Positions 54,895 through 64,000 of a stretch of DNA of 64,000 nt are shown in pieces (position 1 is the stretch's first letter; each line of letters opens with the position of its first letter). The notes beneath the pieces are model-generated. The model was not told where the DNA came from. It worked only from the letters and a program-made list of their open reading frames with translations, and searched no databases. The position numbers and the translations under genes were made by a program. This stretch comes from Echinarachnius parma (taxonomy: Eukaryota; Echinodermata; Echinoidea; Clypeasteroida; Echinarachniidae), in the NCBI GenBank assembly GCA_037951105.1, contig JBAMJV010003028.1, positions 20,332 to 84,331 on the forward strand, given 5' to 3'.

Positions 54895-56249
54895 TAGACA
54901 TAATTGTATTTAACATGTATGTATAGGGAGAGGCGGAAGCGGAATAGACGCGGCAGAGGGTCTATCTCGTATTAAGTGGAACTGGGTTTTGTCCAGTACT
55001 GCTTCTTAACCCTGATTCAAGGGATCATTCTGCTTACGAGATGTTGACATCTTCTTTGTTATTCTAGTTACGCTTCCTCTCATTTTCACCAATAACGCAA
55101 CAAAAAATGCAGACAGAAAGAAAACAAAGGAGTGCTCGAAATGTCACAGATGATACAAAGATCATATCAATGTATGATGTCTGATTTATTTTAGAGGCGA
55201 TTAGTGGAATCTTCCGGATCGTTATGTAAGACGATTTGGGTATGCTGGATTGGTATGGAGAAGTCTTTGAAAATGATGCAGGAATAACCTTCAAGACAGC
55301 CTCTGTCGTTCCTTTCAGCGATGATTCACATAATACAGATAATCCATTGATAGATAGTCTTCAGAAGGTTCATTGCTCACATAGATCAAGTTCCCTGAAA
55401 TGTTCACCTGGCGAGTAGGCGTTGATACATTCCAATGTACCTCCTTATAGTCCTCATTACCTTCTCCAACGAATCATTCAAAGCTGGCGTCCTCGCCTTC
55501 ATACACTGTATAAACTAATGGCGTTATTCCAAAAGGATAGATTGAAAGTTTGTATCAAATTCAAACTCAGAAGTATGGTTGTCTGAAGCACATGCATATC
55601 CCAACATCACATTGGTTGCGTTTATATAATACGAATGGCGTCTAGCTATAATCTTGTTCGGATGAGTGATATTAGGAATCACATTTTCATGGTTCTGTGT
55701 CAGATGAAGATTTGGGACATCACCGGTTGAATTTTCCCTTTTATCATTATCGTATTTCGCAGTATTCCGTTTGCATATTATGTCAAATAATATACCTTTC
55801 AAGACATTCGGGAGATTCAATAAAAGCGGTAAAATGCGTGCAACACATTTAGTTGGCGCTGCACTTGTGAAAACATTGATTCAAAGTAAACTATTTGAGC
55901 GAGAGTAATATCTGCGTCCTCGTATAGATCGCACGTATATGTTAAGTTACCTGGCTCAGTTTTCTTGATTGTAACTTCGCGGCAATCTTTGGCTGGAAGG
56001 ATGTGTTTTTAACTTTGCTCCACGTACCACTATAGTCGCATTCACCTAGAATAATAGACTTATCCAATGCTGTCAGGACCTTCCACCGAAAAAAACATTC
56101 CAGATTTAAACACTATTCCATATATATTTACTGTACATCGCAAATCTATTTGAGACCCTTCGATTGCTGTCTGGTATACATGTCTCGTCTCAAGCGCACA
56201 TTGTCATACAGCAGATCATTACCAAGTGGCTTTACCACAACCAAATCAT
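54895..56249 (-). pseudogene. Three-domain receptor copy P1 (decayed)
   Basis: All parts can be traced on the minus strand. The start at 56249 is followed at once by a stop (MIWLW-stop) in the signal peptide. Domain 1 lies at about 55870-56170 with frameshifts and domain 2 at 55524-55820 (PNKIIARRH, GYACASDNHTS). Domain 3 is near 55330-55520, the membrane helix near 55070-55170 and the beginning of the tail at 54930-55020. Many stops and indels show an old loss of function. Confidence 0.8.
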
Positions 56250-56371
56250 AATGACAACTTGGCAGGTGCTGGCTTGATCAGAACGTCAGACGATAAAAAA
56301 GACACAGACATACAAAATGAGATAGATCGCATAGATCATCTAATCTATTCCAAAATTGTCTCAACTTTTGG

Positions 56372-57780
56372 TTAGTTTGTCTCGTTTTGAAATAAATAAT
56401 TGCTAATTGGTACTAATGGTGAAACAGAAAGGCTTATATTCACATTAATATTACATAACATATGTAATGGCTTACTCATTCCTTGTACTGAGTGGAACTG
56501 TGTTTCGTTGTCCAATGCTGCTTCTGAACCCTGATTCAAGGGATCTTTCGGCTGATGAGAAGTTGACATCTTCTTTGTAATTCTATCACTTCCTCTCCTT
56601 TTCACCAATATCACAACAACGAAGACAGTCAAAATGAAAGCAAGAAGTGCACAAAATGTCACGGATACCACAATTATCATGTCAATGTATAATGTCTGAT
56701 TTCTATCGTGTGTGATGCGTCTCTCACCTAATTGAGTGGTAGGGATGTGTTCTCCCGGATTGTTGTGTAACACGATGTTATGTGTGCTGGTATGGTCAGG
56801 AGGTGTCTTTGAAGATGGTGCCTGGATAACTTTCAAGAAAGCCTCTGTCGACACTGTCGTTCCATTCAGCGATGATTCACAGAATACAGTTAATCCATCG
56901 TCTTCTAAAAAGACATCGCGTACATGAATCAAGTTTCCCGATATGTTCACCTCGCGAACAGGCGTTGATGAATTCTAATATACCTCATAATAGTCAATGA
57001 TATCATCACCAAATAAACATTGAAAGCTGGCGTCCTCGCCTTCGTAAACAGTGTTAACTAATGGCGTTATGCCGACGGGATGGATTTGAGAGCTTGAATC
57101 AATTCACATGCATAACTAGTACAGTTGTCAGCAGCACATGCATATCCTGACAATTCATCGGTTACGTTCGTTGAATTCAGATGAAGTCTAGCAATAATCT
57201 TGTTCGGATGAGTGATATTAGGAGTCACATTTTCACGATTCTGTGTCAGATGAAGATTTTGGCAATCCACGGTTACATTTTCCCTTTCATCGTCATTAAT
57301 AGCAGTATTCTGCTTGAATATTATGTCGACTAATGCACCTTGCGAGATATTCGAGTGATTCAATTAATTCGGTAGAACGCGTGCAAAACATTTAGTTGGC
57401 GCTACACTTGTGAAAACATAAAAGTAGACTATTTGAGAGAGAGCAATATATCCGTCCTCATATAGTTCGCACGTGTTATGTTAGGTTTCCTGGCTTAGTT
57501 TCCTTGATTGTTACTTCGCGGCAATCTGGGGCTAGAGTAATGTCTTTTTGAACTACGCTCCATGTATCACTCGGATCGCATACACCTAAAATAACAGAAG
57601 TATTAAGCTGTGTAAGGACTTTCCACTTCGAAGTGTGAACACCTTTTCAGGAATATTTACTGGACATCGTAAATTCATTCGAGACCTTTCGATTGCTGTC
57701 TGGTATAGATGTCTCGTCTCCGACGCGCACACTGTCATACAGCAGATCATTACCAAGTGGCTTTTCCACAACCGAATCAT
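56372..57780 (-). pseudogene. Three-domain receptor copy P2 (decayed, short tail)
   Basis: The signal peptide and start of domain 1 (MIRLWKSHLVMICC ... NLRCPVNI) are open from 57780 to 57586. Domain 2 is open at 57067-57363 and the end of domain 3 with stalk, membrane helix and tail at 56372-56950 (DDGLTVFCESSLNGTT ... ILTVFVVVILVKRRG). Frameshifts separate these pieces. The tail diverges after QGSEAALDNETQFHS and stops within about 40 residues, so it carries none of the tyrosine motifs of the intact gene. Spliced joining of the pieces cannot be ruled out, but intronless relatives make decay more likely. Confidence 0.75.
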
Positions 57781-58214
57781 ATTGAAAACCTAGCATGTGT
57801 GCTGGCTTGATCACAAAGTTAGACAAGAAATACACAGATATACGAACATGAAATAGGATCAATAATAATGTCTTTCGCATACATCAACATCTAATCTATT
57901 CCGAAATTGTCTCAAGTTTGTGGTTAGTTTGTCTAGTGTTGAAATAAATCCCCGCTAATTGGCATTTATGGTAAAACAGAAAGGCTTATGTTCAAATTAA
58001 TAGTACATAACATATGTTAGGCATACCCATTATGACCAGAGAGAATCCAAATTAATTTCTTTTGATCATGTTCCTACTTTTACTTTCGATGATAACAATT
58101 TGCGAATTAAATAATTGCATTATATCATCAGTCATTAATTGATTAGGTTAAAACCTGGGACTTTTATTGACCATTCAATAATAAACGTGGTCGTTTGGTT
58201 TAACCCATTAGAAC

Positions 58215-58770
58215 CAAGTCAGCATTCAGGAGATCATTCAATCAGATCACATCACTCCCGTTCTGCGCTCCTTACACTGGCTCCCTGTATCTCAAAGGAT
58301 CCAATTTAAAGTTCTCACTCTTGCATACAAAGTTAAACATGGTCTAGCCCCTAAATATATCTCAGAGTTACTTATTCCCAAAATGCAACCCTCTTCTCGT
58401 GTTCTTCGCTCGTCATCTACCGCCCATCTATAATTCAATACTGGTCCCACCCCCGCACTCGTTACGGAAAACGCGCCTTTTCAATTGCCACACCCACTCT
58501 ATGGAACAACCTCCCCGTCCACATCCGTGCCTCCACTACACTGGATTCATTCAAGACTGAACTCAAGACCCACTTATTTAGATCGATTTAAGCATATATT
58601 TACAATATATATAATCTCTATCGTCTCATTTAAATTACATGACTTTATTGTTCAATTACTTCTTTTCTATTAAATGTCATTATTTTGTGTAATTACTATT
58701 ACTTGTAACAGCGCTTAGAAACCCTGTATTAAGCGCTTTATAAATACAAGCTATAATTATTATTATCTAA
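58215..58770 (+). mobile_element. L2/CR1-type LINE 3' end
   Basis: The plus strand reads DHITPVLRSLHWLPVSQRIQFKVLTLAYKVKHGLAPKYISELL, a very common C-terminal LINE signature; later parts are frameshifted (LYGTTSPST is LWNNLPVHIR in the neighbouring frame). The 3' end has AAGCGCTTTATAAATACAAG and an ATT microsatellite. It is a 5'-truncated insertion between P2 and P3. Confidence 0.8.
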
Positions 58771-59104
58771 TAACTTTATTTGAATCGACAAATCTTACTT
58801 GCATCTCTAAGGTTATTTATTGTCTGGTTGCTTTCCTCTTAAGTATAAAGCCAGCTTTGGATTTCTCAATGTTCTATTTGTTATTGAGAAATATAATCAT
58901 TTCTTTTACAGTGATCAAACTTCTGACAATGAATAAGCAAACAACACGTTGCATCAGTTGCAGTGATACCGTGGCCACATATTGCATCTTTCAACATGCA
59001 GGTTAAACTGCAGGGCGCCTTTGTAAAGCAGTTTTGCATAACTGAACAGGCCAACCCTGCAGTATAAAATAAATCAAACAAATACATAAATAGATAAATA
59101 AAAT

Positions 59105-60594
59105 CACATTAATTCAACATGTCCGTGTCGGAAGAGGCAGAAGCGGAGAAACGCAGCTGAGTGTGTTTCTTGCACGGGCGTAGACATGTCATTGATACCC
59201 ATTCAACTGGGGGGATGATCTATTCATCCACCCCCCCCCCCCCCCCCCCAGTTGAATAGGTATTACGTAACTCGCTACGCCCGTGGTTTCTTGTATTGAG
59301 TGGAACCGAGTTTCGCTGTCCAATGCTGCTTCTGAACCCTGATGTAATGTAATATTCTGTTTACAAGAAGTTGACATTTTCTTTGTAATTATAGTATCGC
59401 TTCCTCCCATTTTCACCAATAGCACACAAAAGGAGACAGTGAGGATGAAAGCAAGAAGTGCACGAAATGTCACAGATGCTTCAAAGATCATGTCAATGTT
59501 TGATGTCCGATTTCGATTAGGTGTGATGTGTTTTTCATCTGGTGGTAGAGCAGGGGTGTGTTCTCCTGATCGTTGTGTAACACAGTTTTATGTGTAAGGA
59601 GGTGTATTTGAAGGGGGTAATGGAATAACGTTCAAGATAGCATATGTCGATACTGTCGTTCCATTCAGCGATGATTCACAGGATACAGATAGTCCATCGT
59701 CTTCTGAAGATACGTTGCTTACTAAGATCAAGTTTCATGATATGTTCACCTCCCGAGCTGGCGTTGATAAAGTCCAATGTACCTCATTATAGTCCATATT
59801 ACCTTCTCTAACGAAACATTCCAAGGTGGCATCCTCGCCTTCGTACACTGTATTAACTAATGGTGTTATGCCGACGGGGTGGATTTTATAGTTTTGATCA
59901 AATTCACATGCAGAAGTATGGTTGTCAGCAGTACATGCATATCCCGACAATTCATCGGTTCTGTTGGTTGAATTTAAATGAAACCTTACAATGATCTTGT
60001 TTTGGCGGATGATGTTCGGAGCCATAATTTCACTGTTCTTTGTCAGACTAATGATTTCGTCATCAGTTGAATGTTCAGTTCTATCGTTGTAATTCACATA
60101 AGTTTCACTGCATATCACATCGACCGACATACCACCTGATTGATGCAATGATTTTGGCAAAAGGCGTGTTCAACATTCAGTTGGTGCCGCATGTGCGTAA
60201 ATGTGAAAGTAACATTTCTCTAATGGCTGCTCGTTCTTATAAATTTCGCACGTGTATGTTATGTTACCAGGTTTGTTGAGCATAATTGTTACAAGCCCCG
60301 TGAGACACTCTTTATTTGAACTTTTGAATTCACACTGCCAAGGAATGTCCGAGATACCACTGTATTCACATGTCCCCAAACCAACTTGAAATATACTGTT
60401 ATTCGAATGTTGTCGACTCCACCTGATGACCATTCGCGATTCACTTTCAAGTTCATGCTTAGTTGACACTGTGATTGGACATTGCAGGAGTCCCAACCAT
60501 TGACTCATAGTGGAAATGATTCTGGTCATCTCCCAAGGCGCACACGGCAATACAGCAGATCATCATCAAATTACTTTTCATCGAAAAAAGTCAT
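59105..60594 (-). pseudogene. Three-domain receptor copy P3 (decayed)
   Basis: Among the dead copies this is closest to the intact gene. Domain 1 (60170-60550) keeps all four cysteines (LLQCPITV, GLGTCE, KECLTG, YTCEI). Domains 2 and 3 follow at 59735-60160 after a one-base shift that creates a stop at PTEC-stop. The membrane helix is at 59189-59491. The signal peptide region has an indel, and the tail is interrupted by a palindromic C-tract MITE at 59173-59283. The upstream DNA matches that of the intact gene. Confidence 0.8.
59173..59285. mobile_element. Palindromic C-tract MITE, copy 2
   Basis: GGGCGTAGACATGTCATTGA and CTCGCTACGCCC are the ends; CCCATTCAACTGG and CCAGTTGAATAGG are inverted arms around a run of about 20 C residues. 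It is inserted in the tail of P3. Confidence 0.65.
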
Positions 60595-61023
60595 GTTGAG
60601 AATCTTGTCCTTGCATGATTTGCGAGAAAAACAACCTGACTTATTCATCAATTACCTGTTTCCAGGTTATAAATCAATGCAAATGTATGTTCCGTGTGTA
60701 AAGATACATCCCATCGATAAGAAAAAGATGTAACAATCATGTTTTTAATCAATAAATGACGATATTGTGATAGCACGCCAACTATAATCATTGCGATAAA
60801 TTATCCACGATCGACAAGATTACTCCAATTTATTATTTTCTTTCGAATGTGTTTCTTATTTTACTTTCGATAATAACAATGCACGAATTGAATAATTACA
60901 TTATATCGTCATTCATCAAATATATGATTATAAACCCTGGGACTGTAATTATTCAGCAAAGAATAAAGGTGGTAGTTTGGTTTAACTCATATAGAACTCA
61001 TATATTACCAGGAAAACGATTTA

Positions 61024-61150
61024 AAGCTAAAATTTATTTTATATACGTCATAACTACGTCACTAAAATATTACACTGTACTTAAGGAATAGCAATTTGCT
61101 AAAATATATTTTAGTGACGTAGATATGACGTAGATAAAATACATTTTAAC
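61024..61150. mobile_element. Foldback MITE with TACGTCA/TGACGTA arms
   Basis: TACGTCATAACTACGTCACTAA and TTAGTGACGTAGATATGACGTA are near-perfect inverted repeats around a 40-bp centre. The arms carry CRE-like TGACGT cores, probably by chance. Confidence 0.6.
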
Positions 61151-61209
61151 TTCAGAATACACCCCAAGGTTAATAGCATTCAGGAGATCGTTGTAACTTT
61201 GTTTGAATC

Positions 61210-61910
61210 GACCAAACCCACGTACTTATCTATAGTGGCTCTTCCTGCATGCCAATGTACCCCGTTGTAGTCAAAGTTACCCTTTCCTCTGAAACATTCA
61301 AATCTGGCGTCCTCTTCTTGTTTTAACTAATGGCGTTATACCGACGGGATAGATTGAAGATTGTATATCAAATTCACATGATGATGTAAATTTGTCAGCA
61401 GCACATGCATATCCCGACAACTCATCGGTTACGTTGGTTGAATTAAAGTGACGTCTATCAATAATCTTATTCGGATGAGTGATATTACGACTCCTATTTT
61501 CATGGTTATTTGTCAAATGAAGGTTTTGGCTATCTGCGGTTGAATCTTTCTTTTACTGTCGTAGGTCACAATATTACGCTGGCATATTATGTCGACTAAT
61601 AAGCCAGTCGAGTGATGTAATGAATTTGGTAAAACGCGTGCAATACATTTCGTTGGCTGCATATATGTAACAAAATGAAAGAACACTTTTTGCGTCAGTG
61701 AATCTCCGTTCTCGAATAGTTCGCACGTGAATGTTTACTTACCTGACTGTATAGTTTTCTTGAGTGTTATTTCGCGGCAATCTCCGAGTCTTTTCGAACA
61801 TTGATCCACCAACCGCTATGGTCGCATACACCTAATATAATACAATTATCCCAATACCGTAAAACTTCACCTATAGGCGCTGCTTTCTCACAGTATTAGC
61901 AGGTATCATC
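61210..61910 (-). pseudogene. Three-domain receptor copy P4 (fragment)
   Basis: The ORF 61298-61516 preserves part of domain 2 (ITHPNKIIDRRHFNSTNVTDELSGYACAADKFTSS) and flows into domain 3. Domain 1 is traceable to about 61850 with many breaks. No membrane helix or tail is seen. Confidence 0.7.
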
Positions 61911-62300
61911 AACAGCGCCAGCTGTGTCCACAAGGATCTAGTATAATGAATATGTATCTATCCCTTTGTCAACGATCTTCGAGCTGGTCTTAATGAATAT
62001 TCATGATAGCATAATCATGCAAGGTTGAGAAAAGGTAAACATTACTTAGTGTTAAGAACCCACCAAGCAAGCAGAAGTAGCTCTTGGGTCGGTGGTTGGT
62101 GCAAATCATTCTAGGCATGACGGTATGTAAATCCGTAGGTTCAAGTCGCATTGGATTAATTATTTTTTATTCTTCGATTTCATAGGAAATTTTGTTTTAA
62201 CAAATGCCACCGTTTTGTGCATAGGAATAGGAAGGAAAATCATTTACTTTTTGTCAGATACACAATTATGACATTCAGGTGAAATCATGGCATTCCCTGT
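61911..62300. other. Intergenic, possible tRNA-like stretch
   Basis: No gene is seen. Around 62090-62150 GTCGGTGGTTGGTGCAAATC and GTAGGTTCAAGTCGC resemble weak A and B boxes, but no convincing cloverleaf can be drawn. Confidence 0.3.
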
Positions 62301-62309
62301 CCCACCCCA

Positions 62310-62329
62310 CCACACCCCACCACACCCCA

Positions 62330-62378
<49 letters not shown>
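62310..62378. repeat. (AC)n microsatellite with CCCCACCACA prefix
   Basis: Short CCCCACCACA repeats run into a pure AC dinucleotide tract of about 48 bases. Confidence 0.9.
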
Positions 62379-62379
<1 letters not shown>

Positions 62380-62417
62380 AAACACACTAGTTAAGAGTCG
62401 TGTAGGCGGGGGGGGGG

Positions 62418-62520
62418 CATGGGCGTCGATCTGTCATTGATACCCATTCATCAGGGGGGATGATCTATTCATCCATCCCCCCTAATGAATGGGTATTACG
62501 TAAGTATCGACGCCCATGGG
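62418..62520. mobile_element. Palindromic MITE, copy 3
   Basis: ATGGGCGTCGATCTGTCATT and AAGTATCGACGCCCAT are the ends; CCCATTCATCAGGGGGGATG and CATCCCCCCTAATGAATGGG are inverted arms. It is followed by a run of more than 20 G. Confidence 0.7.
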
Positions 62521-62677
62521 GGGGGGGGGGGGGGGGGGGTGCATGTCCGTCGCCAAAAATGTTCGAGGCCGAGACCGAGACCACTTGTTCAGTTGTTTCC
62601 CCAAGTCCGCTAAATAGTGGTAAAGTGTTTTTAAAATAATGTTTGTTATGAATTTTCGACACCCTTGGGCACGGGCG

Positions 62678-62806
62678 TAGACATGACATTGATACCCATT
62701 CAAGTGGGGGGGGGGGGGGGATGAGCTATTCATTCATCGGATTACATCCCCCCCCCCCCCCCCCAGTTGAATAGGTATTACGTAACTCGCTACGCCCGTG
62801 CCCTTG
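62678..62806. mobile_element. Palindromic G/C-tract MITE, copy 4
   Basis: GGGCACGGGCGTAGACATG and CGCTACGCCCGTGCCC are the ends. The left arm contains about 14 G and the right arm about 20 C, so the arms can pair into a long G:C hairpin. Confidence 0.7.
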
Positions 62807-62809
62807 GGC

Positions 62810-63890
62810 CTTGGTCCATTTAACGATGTCTCTCAAGCTACCCATCATCCTTCCCCTTCGACCCCTCCAAAATATTTCACTGAACATCACGACCAGTAAA
62901 TCAATGAGGATTACGTATTGTATTAGAATTACTTTAAGAAAATACGCGCCTTAAAGCCAAATCCCCTAAATGCTGGTAGATGACAATTAAAAACAATTCA
63001 ATCAAATTAAACATGTTAAATAGCAATGTAGCTATCGAGTATGTATGTACAACATGCATTCTGCCTCATAGCCATTGGTTCCTGATATGTTTGAATAAGG
63101 GAATGTGTTTTACATTAACATGTTATAGTATTTTCACAAATCATTCCATAGAAAATATTCCATGTACAAATATTTATTACAAAATCGCTCTATATTTAAG
63201 CATTATGTTCATCTAATAAGGTAATTTGTCTTTAACTAGTTTTCTCTTTCCAGTTGAATTTCTATTCATCACGATCACCTGTTTGGTTTCCATGTGATTC
63301 TTTTGTTATCATATTTTACGACGCACACTGAAGCTGTTACTAGGCAGATAAACCTCGTACAAGCAGTCGATCTGTTTGAATATTACGTAACTATGCATTA
63401 TAGCGCTCTCTGCATGATAGTCCATTTTGTAATGGCATATTATGCCGTTGATTTACAGTCGATTAAGTGATCGAGGTTATCCCAGATGTCGTCATATTTT
63501 GAAGCACTTGGGCAAGAAAATATAGTAGCGATCTTGTCTATCGGAGGAGAAATGTTGTCCCTTTATCAATCTGAGTGGACTTTGGGGCCAACAATTGATT
63601 TATATTGGGATTACAGATACTTGCTAACTTTATTCTGGTATTAACGTGTGTGAGGTGTGTGCGCTATGTGCGTACTGTATTTGAATGAATGCAAACAAAA
63701 CCAATCATGAAAACATTGTTTTTAAATGCAGGTTACAAAAGAAACAAATGAATTGAAACAATTTAAAACAAAATAAATAAAAGAATATAATGAACAAAAA
63801 ATGACGAGAAAAAAAGTGAAATGAAAGGAGAATGACACAAAACAGGGAAACAGAACCAACAACTAATACTATAAAAAAAACGCAGGACTT
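62810..63890. other. Intergenic, no gene seen
   Basis: AT-rich sequence without coding features or recognisable repeats. Confidence 0.5.
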
Positions 63891-63892
63891 CA

Positions 63893-63966
63893 TTTGGGTG
63901 GATTTGATCCGCGTACTTTGAGATCTAAAAACAGACCAATACCATCTACCGTTGAACCACGTTCTG
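63893..63966 (-). tRNA. tRNA-like sequence or tRNA-derived SINE head
   Basis: The minus strand reads GTGGTTCAACGGTAGATGG (A-box-like, with the GG of a D loop) and, about 35 bases later, CGCGGATCAAATCC (B-box-like). The anticodon stem is poor (TCTGTTTTTAGA), so a decayed or SINE-derived tRNA is more likely than an active gene. Confidence 0.3.
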
Positions 63967-64000
63967 AAGCGGAATTTAAAGCATATTCTTTCAGCCCTTT

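Overview
This is a window of animal (metazoan) nuclear DNA. It is AT-rich, packed with eukaryotic transposable elements (non-LTR retrotransposons of several clades, a Gypsy-type LTR element, Penelope-like elements, Tc1/mariner, many MITEs) and it encodes signal-peptide/Ig-like/transmembrane proteins. The repeat complement suggests a marine invertebrate, possibly a deuterostome such as an echinoderm, but the sequence alone does not settle the species.

Region 1 (1-7670) is nested mobile DNA. A Gypsy-primed, non-coding LTR element (LTRs at 1-302 and 2725-3638) is inserted in an old LINE reverse transcriptase (3639-5145). Next to it lies a Penelope-like element arranged as a head-to-head inverted repeat (5168-7525), whose terminal sequence carries a candidate hammerhead ribozyme.

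Region 2 (about 7.7-47.4 kb) is the main biological content: a tandem array, all on the minus strand, of about ten copies of an intronless receptor gene (called A to J here). Each copy encodes a signal peptide, one four-cysteine Ig-like domain, a Ser/Thr-rich stalk, one transmembrane helix and a short tail with two tyrosines (SEPVYADVNEVTYQII). The second tyrosine sits in a canonical ITIM (VTYQII). Copies A, B, D, F and G are intact. E has a one-base frameshift in the signal peptide. H and I keep the ectodomain and membrane segment but lose the tail by two different mutations. J is broken in several places and C is a 3' fragment. Every copy lies in a duplicated unit of 3-4 kb. The better preserved units share a palindromic element about 98 bp upstream of the ATG, tandem GATA-like sites, an ISRE/IRF-like GAAAGTGAAA motif about 500 bp upstream, a tRNA-derived repeat and a decayed second receptor tail about 480 bp downstream. 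MITEs, a Tc1 element, a CR1-like LINE, a foldback transposon and a Penelope terminal pair have landed between units.

Region 3 (47.4-51.5 kb) is gene-free and holds foldback MITEs and homopolymer tracts.

Region 4 (51.5-62 kb) holds a second, related receptor family. One intact intronless gene encodes 912 residues: signal peptide, three Ig-like domains, a transmembrane helix and a tail of about 520 residues with several ITIM-like motifs and a terminal YEEI. Four decayed copies follow. The first domain of this protein has the same four-cysteine layout as the single domain of the array genes, so the two clusters look like branches of one lineage. The last 2 kb contain palindromic MITEs, microsatellites and a tRNA-like sequence.

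Taken together, the window looks like a birth-and-death cluster of inhibitory-type cell-surface receptors. An immune or allorecognition role is inferred from architecture, motifs and copy turnover; it is not demonstrated by the sequence.
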